From the NCBI GenBank assembly GCA_026770575.1, contig MU657274.1:33093-88276 (forward strand): 55,184 nt of DNA. The letters are read 5' to 3'. Within the stretch, counting starts at the first letter, position 1, and each line of letters begins with the position of its first letter. Made by a program: the position numbers and the translations under genes. The notes under the pieces were generated by a model. That model was given only the letters and a program-made list of their open reading frames with translations, had not been told where the DNA came from and did no database searches. The stretch comes from Pelagophyceae sp. CCMP2097. Taxonomy: Eukaryota; Sar; Pelagophyceae. Of this stretch, positions 12,101 to 21,538 are shown piece by piece.

Positions 12101-12441
12101 TCGTGCCTCCTGTCCCGCGGACCGGCCGCGCGCCGCCCGTTGGACGGCGGCTCGTCGACGGTCCGAGACCGTCTCGGAGGCGACGACCGCGTCTCGCCGG
12201 TATCCTTCGCCGGCCCATCGCGCCGCCCGTTGGTCGGCGGCTCGTCGACGGTCCGAGGCGACGACCCTCCTGTCCGAGGCGACGACCGCGTCCCCCGTGC
12301 ATCCTTCGCCGGCCAGTCGCGCCGGGTCGCGTCATCGGCCGCGCCGCCCTCTTCGAAGAGGCTGAGCCGCAGCTCGCGCAGCCGCAGTACGGCCGCGTCG
12401 ATTTCCGCCGCCGACATGCCTTCGGGCGCATCGATCCTCAT
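9197..12441 (-). CDS. Sfi1-like Trp-repeat (centrin-binding type) protein
   Basis: Six exons fit in phase: 12441-11743, 11631-11492, 11441-11150, ~11098-10952, 10879-10080 and 9998-9197 (about 959 residues). The third intron (51-54 bp, no in-frame stop) could be retained, and the donor near 10952 is one of three phase-0 candidates. The protein is a long Arg/Ala-rich helix with Trp recurring in contexts such as ALARWRARR, AAFHRANSK, RALEKWRAAL, ALAAWRAHF, RRCLRAWRR. This is the pattern of Sfi1 repeats, which bind centrin along centrosomes, basal bodies and spindle poles. The N-terminal ~120 residues are Ser/Pro-rich with a repeated TVDEPP.NGRR motif. In GC-rich genomes Arg/Ala-rich frames can mimic such proteins, but the consistent splice closure argues it is real. 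Sfi1 membership is a pattern call. Confidence 0.65.
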
Positions 12442-12530
12442 CGATATCCAACCGTGACTTTACTTTTCAGCGATCGCGACTCTCAAGGGCCAAATCAGAA
12501 TCAGCGGTCCCCGCGCGCGCCGTGGCCAGT

Positions 12531-13452
12531 ATGCGTCCGCAGCTCCTCGCGCGCCTCGTGTGCTGCGCCGCACTGGCTTCGGCGCGCATTTCGGGGCCGC
12601 CGGCGACGCGGTCGCTCCCGGGTCCGGCGGTCCGCCGGGGCGGCGCTACGACGCCGTACGGCGACGTGAAACTGGCTGCCAAGACGGCGGTGGGCGTGGG
12701 CATCGAGACGATCCTGCTCTGCGCCGCCATCGAGGCGTCGCGGCTGGCGCCGGATTCGGTGTCGCGGCTCGTCGTCCGCGCCAAGATCCTGCCCACAAAG
12801 AACGTGCTCGGCCTGTGAGTCCCGTCGCGCCGCGACTCGTATTCAGCCAGCACGGCGCGTGCTCCCGCGTAATGTCCCGCGGCCGGGGCGCGTGACTCGT
12901 ATACATTTACGCTGGTGCCACTGACCTCCGGACGCCAGGCCGGCGCTGCAAGTCGTCGCATGGTTCTTCGTCATCTTCGCGTCGAGCGTCGTCGGCAGCC
13001 TTGGCGACCGCGGCATCTCGTCGGCACAACTGGCGAATCCGAACCAGCCACCGGACATGGAGTGGTACAAGAGCTTGAATCGGCCGTCGTGGGAGCCGCC
13101 GGGCATCGTCTTCCCGATCATGTGGCTCCTCATCTCCAAGCCGACGCAGCTTCTCGCCGTGGCGCGCATCTCCGCCGCGGGGCCCAACTGGCCGGCGCTG
13201 GCGCTGTACTGCGCGCATTTGAGCCTCGGAGACGCCTGGAACCGCGTCTTCTTCGGCGAGAAGCGCATCAGACTCTCGACGCTCGTCATCTCGACGTTTT
13301 ACACCGCGCTCCTGGCGACGGCGGGCGTATTCGCGAAAATCGACGTCAAGGCCGGCCTCCTCATGCTCCCCACGTGCGCCTGGGTCGCCGTCGCTTCGGC
13401 GCTCAACTTTGCGGTGCGGCGCCTCAACCCGAACCGCGACGACGAACCCTGA
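12531..13452 (+). CDS. TspO/MBR (translocator protein) family membrane protein
   Basis: Two exons (12531-12814, 12939-13452) join to 265 residues with a 124-bp GT-AG intron. The first ~85 residues start with a signal-like segment (MRPQLLARLVCCAALASA) and look like a targeting extension. The rest is the five-helix TspO domain: DMEWYKSLNRPSWEPP matches the family's W-x-P loop, LGDAWNRVFFGEKR lies between helices, and the domain ends ALNFAVRRLN. TspO proteins bind tetrapyrroles and sterols and act in stress and porphyrin handling. The extension suggests plastid or endomembrane delivery here, an inference. The start is set at 12531 because 12522 is a GTG. The gene converges on the hydrolase downstream. 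Confidence 0.85.
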
Positions 13453-13520
13453 ACGAGGACGCGCCCACGTAATTGGTATATAATTACTCATGCCTCACAA
13501 TCAACGCGTACTTGCGTCTG

Positions 13521-13606
13521 TCACAAAAAGGCCTCGATGAGGCCTGCGGTCTCGCCGGGCGGCTCACAAAAAGGCCTTGATGAAGCCTGCCGTCTCGCCG
13601 GGCAGC
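13521..13606. repeat. 43-bp tandem duplication over a stop codon
   Basis: Units 13521-13563 and 13564-13606 both begin tcacaaaaaggcct and end in cgccgggc. They differ at about five sites. On the minus strand each encodes PGETAG.I.AFL followed by TGA. The first-used unit (13606-13564) ends the hydrolase, and the second is a spare copy in the 3' UTR. Confidence 0.9.
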
Positions 13607-14534
13607 TCGTTGAAGAACCAGTGGCCACCGTCGAGCGCGTGCCACGCCGAGCCGTCGGTGCGGCCCTCGAGGTGCCGCAGGAACGCGTCGCCGTGGAACA
13701 TGGCGCGCTTCCGTTTTCCGTAGATGAACAACGTCGGTGGCGCCGGCGGCCGGAGCTTGCCGCGCAGGCCGCCGCAGAGGAAGAATTGGAAGTACCTACA
13801 CGCAGGGCGTCGACCAAAGGGCCGTTCCCCGTTGCATCAAACTCACGGGTAGCAGACGGCCGTGGCGCCGCCGCGGAAGTGGCCGCGGCCGGCGAAGAAG
13901 TCCGAGGGGCCCTTGGGCAGCATTTTTTCGTGGGGCACGGGCCCGATGGCCCGCCAGGGGTACGCCGAAATGAGCATGCGGCCGAATACGCCGAGGCGCG
14001 CGGCGTGGAGGAGGAACGCGACCGCGAGCATGGCCTGGTACGAGGCGAGGACGAGGCCCTCTTTCAGCGTAATCTCCTTGGCCTTGATCGCGCCAGTGTC
14101 CAGAGCGACGTACTTGGAGACTCGGTTGGGGTACTTGCGCATGTAGAGCATGCAGACGACGGCGCCCCAGTCCTAGACGGGCCGATGAGATTCACGTCAA
14201 AATTACTGACAAAAACGGCGGCTCCGTGCGCGAACGCCTACGAACGCACGTGGCCGACGAGCGTGAACGTCGGCTCTTTCGCGCAGTCTTCGAGGGCGGC
14301 GTGCATCATGTCCACGATCGCGTCAAAGTCGAAGCCGAGCGTCGGCACCTTTGGCTCGTCGGCCGAATCGGAGAAGCCGGGCATCGTGAGAGTCACGACC
14401 TTGTAGTCGTTTTGGAAGTGCGGCGCCAGCGCGGCCCAAGCGTCATGATCGTCCGGGAACCCGGAGACGAAGACCATGGTGCGCCCGAACGCCACGTTGC
14501 CCGAGACGCGCGTGCTCAGCTTGAGCGCGGGCAT
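13564..14534 (-). CDS. alpha/beta hydrolase, epoxide hydrolase/haloalkane dehalogenase-like
   Basis: Three exons (14534-14250, 14172-13847, 13795-13564) give 280 residues. Introns are 77 and 51 bp. Splicing the first intron creates LVGH-DWGAVV, the family's nucleophile elbow, with Asp96 as the expected nucleophile. The oxyanion-side strand reads MVFVSGFPDDHDAW. The catalytic His is probably H262 in LDGGHWFFNE, with the acid residue unassigned. A cap-like helical region (residues ~120-190) sits between. Substrate is unknown; such enzymes open epoxides or cleave C-X or ester bonds. No targeting peptide is obvious from the ATG at 14534, and upstream codons in frame use no earlier ATG, though an extra 5' exon is possible. 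The stop region is tandemly duplicated. Confidence 0.82.
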
Positions 14535-14802
14535 CGCGTACGTGGGACGTCCGCCCCGACTCAAGTGTCGCGATGGAACCAGGTGTGTGTTTACAAAAGT
14601 AGTCGCTGGAATTTCCCCGCAATGCGGCCCTTCAATTGATCAAGGCGGCCGCAAGGGCCGAGGCCGCATCGTCACCTCTGGGCTCCCCGGCTGCGCGGTA
14701 GAAAAGGGAGACACAGCTATACGGGAGAAGGGCGGGTCACTCGTCGTCGGGCCGCTACCTGCCCTCGCCGGCGCCCGGTGGGAAAACCGCCTGCGCCGCC
14801 GC

Positions 14803-16371
14803 TCAGACGGCCTCGGGCGCGGCGCGCTTGGCGAAGCGCCAGGTGTTGTCGTCCTCGGAGACGACGACGCCCATGTCCGCGAGCTGGTCGCGGAGGGCGT
14901 CTGCGGCTTCGAACTGGCGTTTCCTTCGCGCGCCGGCGCGCGCCGCGAGCGCGTCGTCGACGGCGGCGACAAAGGGCGCCGCCAGGCGGGCGTCGGCGGC
15001 GTCGCCGCTAAAGGCGTATGGGTGCCGGCCGGCGACGGCCCACGTGCGCTCCTTGTCGCGGACGTTGATGTTGAGCTCGCCGAGCTGCGCGCGGAGCGCG
15101 TCGGCCGTCGCGTAGTCCTTGGCGGCCTTGGCGCGGCCGCGGGCCTCGAGGAGGCCCTGGACCTGGGCGACGAACGCGGCGTCGAGGACGTCGGGGCCGG
15201 AGTAGGCAAAGGTGCGCGCGTTGCTTGCGCTGGCGTCCCACGCCTTGCGCGGCGCGCGCGCGGCGTCGGCGTCGGCGGAGCACCAGATGCGGCGGCGGTC
15301 GTCGACGCGGACATTCATGGCCGTGAGGTCGGCCTGGATATCGTCCGCGGCGGCGAAGTCGCGCTTCTTCTTGCACGCCAGCCTCTGCGACAGAAGCGCG
15401 TCCACGGCCGCAAGAGTCTCCTCGGACAGCACGACGGAGTCGTCGGCGTCGCGCGCGTAGTCGTGGCCCGCGTGGACGCCCTGAGCCCCGACGCGCCACG
15501 TGAACTGGCGGTCGTTGAGGACGACGTCGAAAGAATCTAAAAGCTGCTGGCGGATCGCGTCCGCCGACTCAAAGTCGCGGTTCAGCTTGGCGTGCGACCG
15601 CTGTTTCAGCAGCCCCGTCACCTCGGCCGCCTGCTCGGCCGTCAAGGCCGCCGTCGACGCCTCGTCCGCGGCGCTCCAGTCCGAGCCCTCGTCGCGGCGC
15701 ACGCGCCACGTCTTCTCGCGGTCGCGGACCTCGACGTTTAAGGCGTAAATCTCGTCGCGAAGCTCGTCGGCGAGATCGAAATCGCGGCGCCACTTGGCGT
15801 CCGCGCGCCGGTCCAAAAGCTCAGTCACCTGGACCTTGAGCTCGTCCGAGACGGGCACCACGCCCGTGTACTCGTAGCCGCGGTTCATCTGCTCCCGACG
15901 CTCCGAAGATTCCATGGCCATCGTCCGCGATTGCCTACGACGGTTCGTCGGCCGACCGCCTCGGCAAAGGGACCCAACGTCGACGCGCTTTGGGCTTCAT
16001 TTCGCCCCCGCGGCCGCTCTGCATGCTCACCACATGCGCGCGCGGTCGTTGACCACGACGTTGTGGACCTCTAGGAGCTCGTCGCGGAGCGCATCCGCCC
16101 CGTCAAAGTCGCGCTGCTTCTTCAGCGTCAGGCGCTCGGCCAGGAGCTTGTCGACCTCGTCGACGTCGACGCGGCCGTCCAAATCGCGGCGGTCGCGGAT
16201 GTAGTCGTGGCCCGCGGCATCCGCGTCGTCGTACTCGATCCCATCGAGCACGTCAGCGTCGCCGACCTGCGCGTCCGCCTGGCGCCCGACGAAGCGCTGC
16301 GCGCGCCGGTTGGCGAACGGCCCGACGGTCAGCGCCGCGCACCCCGCCGCGAGCAACAGCGCCGTCTTCAT
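14803..16371 (-). CDS. targeted protein with six cysteinyl-tRNA-synthetase-tail-like repeats
   Basis: Two exons (16371-16031, 15934-14803) with a 96-bp intron give 490 residues. The start MKTALLLAAGCAALTVGPFANRR is a signal peptide followed by a Phe-containing site, so secretory or plastid entry is likely. The body is six copies of a ~43-residue unit: LL..R..AK..RDF..AD.IRD.L....V.V.D....W, for example RRDFDLADELRDEIYALNV and KDYATADALRAQL. The unit resembles the C-terminal helical segment of cysteinyl-tRNA synthetases, where it contacts tRNA, but no synthetase core (HIGH/KMSKS) is present. It may be a nucleic-acid or protein-binding scaffold. Function is not known to me. It shares a 142-bp divergent spacer with the HemW gene. 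Confidence 0.8.
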
Positions 16372-16513
16372 AGCTCCCTCGCCGCCTCGGAAACCTTCGT
16401 CTAAGAAAGCGGCGACGGTCCAAAGTTCAACTCAGGAGAACAAAAGGAGAGCCCATTCAAATCCAAGTTCCAAAATCGGGTTTGAACTTGCGTGTTCTTC
16501 AGCGACGTCGACA
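16372..16513. promoter_or_regulatory. short divergent promoter region
   Basis: Only 142 bp separate the ATG of the repeat protein (minus) from that of the HemW-like gene (plus), so both promoters and 5' UTRs must share this segment. It is slightly AT-richer than the flanks. No TATA box is evident. Confidence 0.5.
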
Positions 16514-17875
16514 ATGCGCGTCCGCTGCAGAGGCACCGCCGTGTACTGCCTGGCGCTGCTGGCCGTGGCCCACGGCCTCGCCGCGCCGTCGCCGCAGGCG
16601 CTCTCGCCCAGGTGCCTTTCCATTCCGTAATCGGCCTCTGCCCTTGACCCGGCGCGTCGTAGCCTGGCGCCGGCTTTGTGCGCGGCGCCGCGGAACGCGT
16701 ACCTGCACCTGCCCTTCTGCCGGCGGCGGTGCTTCTACTGCGACTTTCCCATCGTGGTCGTCGGCGACGGCGCGGAGCGCGTGGACGCGGCGGCCGAGGC
16801 GTACGTGGCCACGCTGCTGCGCGAGGTGCGCTCGGCGCCGCGCGCCGTGTTGGGCGCGGCGCCGCTCGAGTCGGTGTACTTTGGCGGCGGCACGCCGTCG
16901 CTAACGCCGCCGCTGCTGGTGCACGCGCTCGTCGATGAACTGCGCGGCCGCTACGGCCTCGCGCCGGACGCCGAAGTAACGCTGGAGATGGACCCGGGCA
17001 CTTTCGACGGCGCCAAGCTCGACGCCTACATCGCCGCGGGCGTGAACCGCGTCTCGCTTGGCGTCCAGTCGTTTGACGAGGACCTGCTCGTCGCCTGCGG
17101 CCGCGCGCACGGCGTGGCCGAAATCGAGCAGGCGCTCGACCTCGTGCGGCAACGAAAGCTGCGGCTAAGCGTCGACCTCATCAGCGGCCTGCCGACGCAG
17201 ACGGCGGCGTCGTGGCGCGAGTCGCTGCGTCTGGCGGCGGCGTCGGGCGCGGGCCACGTCTCCGTCTACGACCTCCAAGTCGAGGCGGGCACCAAGTTCG
17301 CGCGTCTCAAAGACGCGGGCACGTTGCTCCAGCCCGGCGACGACGAGGCGGCGAGCATGTTCCGCGAGGCGTCTCGGGCTATGGGCGCCGCGGGCTTTGA
17401 GCACTACGAGGTCTCCTCCTACGCCCTCCAAGGCCAGCGATCGAGGCACAACTCCGCCTACTGGCTCAACTCGCCCTTTTGGGGCTTTGGCGTCGGCGCG
17501 ACGTCGCACGTGGACCTGCGGCGCGTCGCGCGCCCGAGGACGCTCGCCGAATACGGCGGCTGGGTCTCAGAGGCCGAGACGTTCGGGTGGGCGGCGCAGC
17601 AGGCGCAGCACGGCGCTTTTGAAGACGGCGTCGAGGCCATGCAGACGCGCCTCATGCTCGCGCTGCGGACGTCAGACGGCGTAGACGTCGACGCGCTGCG
17701 CGCAGAGGGCGAAATCGGCGCGCAGGCGGCGATTGCGTGCCTCCGCGCCATGCAGAGCATCCCCAAAGAGTGGTTCGACTACACGGAATCGCGCTTCAAG
17801 CTCACCGACCCAGAAGGGCTCCTCTTCTCCAATACGGCCATCGCGACAGTATTCGCCAAGCTCGACCCGTCCTGA
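16514..17875 (+). CDS. HemW-like radical SAM protein (HemN family)
   Basis: Exons 16514-16611 and 16663-17875 (51-bp intron) give 436 residues. The first exon is a signal peptide (MRVRCRGTAVYCLALLAVAHG), suggesting plastid or endomembrane routing. The 4Fe-4S motif is HLPFCRRRCFYCDF, Cys52-x3-Cys56-x2-Cys59. The next residue pair is Asp-Phe rather than a fourth Cys, which is the HemW pattern and not true oxygen-independent coproporphyrinogen oxidase. Also visible are YFGGGTPSL (SAM binding), EMDPGTFD, RVSLGVQSFDEDLL and the HemN C-terminal region. HemW is known as a heme chaperone or heme-binding protein. Often such genes are annotated as coproporphyrinogen III oxidase; I think that activity is unlikely here. 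Confidence 0.88.
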
Positions 17876-18304
17876 TTCGACGCGCCAGAGGCGCGCCGCA
17901 CCGTCGGCGCGCGACGCACTGCGGGTCCGGGAAGGCCCGGGAGGGGAGCCCCCACGAGGCCGCTTCGTCGGCGCTCGCCCGATTCGGTCGGCGCGCGCTC
18001 GAGGCTCTCTCGGCGCTCTCCGGCCGATGAGACGGGATGGATCCGGGGCTTTGACACCGTGTGATCCGGCTCGTCGGCCTCTCTCCGACGCCGGCTCCCG
18101 CGTCTCCAAGGTGATGGACGTCGATCCGGCTTGCGTCAAGTTCACCCTGGCGCAAGGACATCGATGTCCACCTCGCGGCGTTTCAACGGCTGCGGCGCAG
18201 CGCCGACCCTCCGCCGGTCCGATGCTCAAGGACGGGGTGTATCATTTGGTCATTTAAAATATTGTTCCACGAACCGATCTCGCAGACGCCGCGGCGTTCG
18301 AGCG
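17876..18304. other. convergent 3' spacer
   Basis: This stretch lies between HemW (plus) and the uvrB remnant (minus). Frames here are Arg/Pro/Ser-rich and show no domain. A short AT-rich patch near 18238-18275 could serve as 3' end signal for either gene. Confidence 0.45.
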
Positions 18305-20865
18305 TCACTGGCGTTGGTGGCCTTGGATGGTCTCGAGCAGGGATTCGCCGAAGAAGTCGACCTTCTTCGGCCCGCAGCACTGCAGCATCTTCTCGTTGAG
18401 GACCCAAAACTCCCTGCTGAAGCCCGTCGCGGCGGGCTTGGCCTTGCGCCACGCGCGCAGGCCCTCGTACAGCTCGACGTCGTCGCCCTTGACGTCGACC
18501 CAGGCGTCGAGCGCGTCCTCGCCGTCGTCCGTCGAGGCGGCGCCGTTTGCGCGTCGCGCCCCGTTCTTCTCGTCGCGGGGCGCCGCGGAGCCGTTTACGC
18601 GTTGCGCCCCGTTCTTGGCTGCTGCGGCGCCCGCGGAGTCGCCTTCGGTAAAGCCCTTTTACCGGACGTGATCTCGGACGTGGTCGAGCAACGAGGGTCC
18701 GAACCGGTCGAGCTTCTTCTGGCTGAAAACCTGCGCGAGGAGGCCGTCGTCGGAGGTGGGCTTTTCGACTGCGACGAGGCGCATGAGCCTCTCGCTGAGG
18801 ACGTGAAACGGCTTGCTCGCGCCCGCGGCGGTGGCGGCGGCGGCACGCCAGGCGCGCACGCTGTCGTAGAGGTCTCGGTCGTCGCCCGCGAGGTCGCCGC
18901 CGGGCTTGAGGGTGCGCGAACCGCCGCCGCCGTCGAGGAGGTCGAGGAGCGCGTTCTTCGTAAAGCCCCCGCCGCGGACGACACCGTCGGCGTCGAGGCA
19001 CACGGCGGCGCCTGCGCGCCGCGGCACGATGCCGTGCGCCTAGCGAGGCGAGGTACGGCGGACGGTCGACGGTACGGTGGTACGACGGTACGGCAGTACG
19101 ACGGTACGGCAGTCGACGGTGATCCATCCCATCGTCCTCCGTTTGTCGCAAATGAAGTTGCCCGACGCGGCGGCGCGCGGCGTTGTACTTGGCCTGCCTC
19201 TCGCGCCGGCGGTCCGTCTCGTCGATGGCGCTCTGCATGGTCTGGGAGACCTTGCCGCCGTCGGAGTTGCGCGCGGCGCGGCCGATGGTCTGGATGAGCG
19301 ACGTCGCGCTGCGGAGGAAACCCTGCTTCTCGGCGCCGAGGATAGCTACGAGTGAGACTTCTGGGAGGTCGAGTCCCTCGCGGAGGAGGTTGCAGCCGAT
19401 CAGGACGTCTGCGGCGCCCCCACGGAGGGCGTCGAGGGCTCGGAGGCGGTCGCCTGCCTTGACGTCGGCGTGGATGTAGAGCGCGTTGACGCCACGCGCC
19501 TCGAAGAACTCGGCGAGCGACTCGGCGGACCGCTTCGTCATTGCCGACACAAGCGTGCGCTCGCCGGCGGCGACGCGCTCCGCGACCTGTGCTAGTTAGT
19601 GGTCCGCGTAGCCGCCGGGGGCCGCCGCGTCGACGATTTTGATGACGGGATCCAAAATGCCAGTGGGCCACTGGGCCGCACGACGAGATCTGCGATCGCG
19701 GGCGCCGCGGACATGTCGGGGCCCACGGTGATCTCCTTGCCCGGCGTCGCGCTGACGAAGACGGCTTGGTCCACTTTCCGCCAGAACTCGGTGCCCGTGA
19801 GCGGCCGATTGTCCAAAGCCGAGGGCAATCGGAAGCCGTGTTCAACGAGCGACTGCTTGCGCGCGCGGTCGCCAGCGTGCATGGAACCGATCTGCGGCAC
19901 GGTGATGTGCGACTCGTCGACGACGAGGAGCCAGCCGGTGGGCATGGAGTCGAGGAGCGTCGGCGGCGGGGATCCGGGAGCGCGCCGCGGCCTGGCCAGA
20001 TGCGCAGAGTAGTTTTCGAGGCCGGGGCAGAAGCCGTCGGCGATCAGGCGCGCGACGTCCTGGCTGACGCGGTGGTCCAAGCGCTGCGCCTCCACATGCT
20101 GGCCCTCGGCGCGAAAGTGCGCGACGCGCGCTGCGCACTCGGCTCGGATCGATTCGACGATGGACTCGAGCTCGTCCGCCGTCGTAGTGTGATGCTGCGC
20201 CGGATAAAGCACAAACTCGCCCACGGTCTCTGCGCCCGACGAGTCGCCCGCCGTGGCCACGGCCACCGCGACGGCGCTTGACCCGGCGTCTTCCGCGCTC
20301 CAGGCCTGCGCGCGCCCGGCGAGCCGCAGCGCTTCCAGCGAGAGGAAGTCGCCGTCTTCGCCGGCGGCGAGCGCGTCGACCTCGAGGCGCCGCTGGTCGT
20401 GGACCAAGTTGACGTAGAGCGTGCAGCGGTCCTCGTCTTCGTCGAACCAAAAGTGCCCCGCTCATCCGTAGCTTCGTCGCTCGCTGTTCCTCGAGCGCGG
20501 TGCGGTTCCAGCGCTGGCCCGCCGCGAGGAGCGTGGCAGAGTCGAGGTACTCCATGGGCATTCCAAGGCCGGCCGTAGATGCACGACACTGTGGCGACGA
20601 CGATGGTGTCTCTGCGCTCAAAGAGGCTGCGCGTGGCCTCGTGCCTTAAAGCGTCGATGGCGGCGTTGGTGATGCTCGTCTTGGCACTGTAGTTTTCGCT
20701 CACGGCGTTGTACGCCTCGGGCCTGTAAAAGTCAAAGTTGCTGATGAAGAACACGACGGCGTTGTCGGGGGAAAACGCCTTGAGCTCGGAGCAGAGTTGG
20801 GCCGCCAGTACTTTGTTCGGCGCGACCACCAAAGTCGGCCGGTTTAAAGCCTCGACTCCGCGGCG
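18305..20865 (-). pseudogene. uvrB: broken uvrB-like gene with HRDC-like C-terminal segments
   Basis: Homology to bacterial excinuclease subunit UvrB runs from [17 protein letters not shown] (~20851) through [65 protein letters not shown] and [15 protein letters not shown] to [12 protein letters not shown] (~19170). It is broken. A 4-bp duplication (ggccggcc, ~20575) shifts frame after CIYG, a run of four G near 20458 shifts it again, and an 8-bp duplication (agtggccc, ~19670) shifts it in the RPTG-ILDP segment. TAA codons sit in frame at ~19585 and ~18662. The exon that should carry the Walker A motif (GxTGSGKT) is absent upstream. An intron at ~19140-19040 (ending CTAG) leads to HGIVPRR and then two HRDC-like segments (LYDSVRAWR..., LYEGLRAWR...) instead of the usual UvrC-binding tail. 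Alternatives are an assembly error or several hidden introns; neither explains all lesions. Confidence 0.75.
19051..19121. repeat. short tandem repeats inside the uvrB intron
   Basis: Units built on ggtacgacggtacggcag and the shorter gacggtacgg recur five or six times between 19051 and 19121. They fall in the segment I interpret as an intron of the uvrB remnant. Confidence 0.75.
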
Positions 20866-21200
20866 TCCGCCGGCGGCGCGGCGGGCCCGAACGCGGGCAG
20901 CGCCGGCACCAAGTGCCTCGCCGTCAGGCGCTCGTGCGCGGCGTACCAGGCCGTGAGCATGAGCGCCTCGGTGGACCGCGCGACGCCGCGCAGGAAGCGG
21001 CCGCGCTGCGCCGCCGGCACGGGCCGCATGCGCGATATGCCTGTCAACTCGACGGCGCAGCGCCGCGCCGGCCGCGCTGCACCGCCGCGAGGCAACGTCG
21101 CCGGTCCACAGCAGGCTCCTGTGGGTCACTCGCGAGCTCGCGCTCCTCTTGAGAACACTGTGCGTCGACTCTCGAGCTCGAAAAAAAAGAGGATACAATT

Positions 21201-21231
21201 GTAGGATTCCTATCCTGATAGGAATTCCTAC
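21201..21231. repeat. imperfect inverted repeat (hairpin)
   Basis: The arms gtaggattcctatc and gataggaattcctac are complementary with one extra base in the right arm. They could form a hairpin of about 13 bp. It sits in an AT-rich spacer 3' of the aquaglyceroporin gene, so a 3'-end or cruciform role is possible. Confidence 0.7.
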
Positions 21232-21290
21232 TCTTGTACCCTTTTTTTTATCTGGCGAGCATAGTATACTTGTCTGAGTGCCGGTCTACA

Positions 21291-21310
21291 GGCCCTACGT
21301 ACGTAGGGCC
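21291..21310. repeat. 20-bp perfect palindrome
   Basis: The segment ggccctacgtacgtagggcc equals its own reverse complement. Related words (ccctacg) follow within 60 bp. It could be a protein-binding site or a relic of an inverted-repeat element. Confidence 0.9.
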
Positions 21311-21538
21311 CCACGACCCTACGTAGAGTAGGCTGGACCCTACGACCCTAAATCCTACGCGGCAACTCAGATACTTGCGAGATGCACGTGGCACGCGTCG
21401 CCTCGCGCCGCTCGGCGCATCCCGTTGTACGAAGGTGCGTCCCGGGCCCTTCCCCGACGTGATACGGTTATGAACATGTTATTTGACAAGGAGCCGCCTC
21501 TCGAAAGCGGAGACGGCGGGAGCGCCATTGAACGAGCG

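Larger units (their letters stand above)
20866..21538. other. spacer with hairpins between the uvrB remnant and the aquaporin
   Basis: From 20866 to ~21095 a minus-strand frame reads [19 protein letters not shown]...[10 protein letters not shown]. It looks protein-like but is unrelated to UvrB and may be a fused scrap of another gene. From ~21178 to 21270 the DNA is AT-rich. It then contains the two inverted repeats listed next and several CCCTACG words. No RNA gene was recognised. Confidence 0.45.

Noticed and set aside
18305..20865. uvrB region as bacterial contamination
   Set aside because: It is flanked in the same contig by intron-containing eukaryotic genes, shares their composition and contains an apparent intron. 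Misassembly was considered but not favoured.
21290..21360. Telomere-like CCCTA words
   Set aside because: The words are CCCTACG variants in a palindrome context, not a head-to-tail array, and genes lie on both sides.
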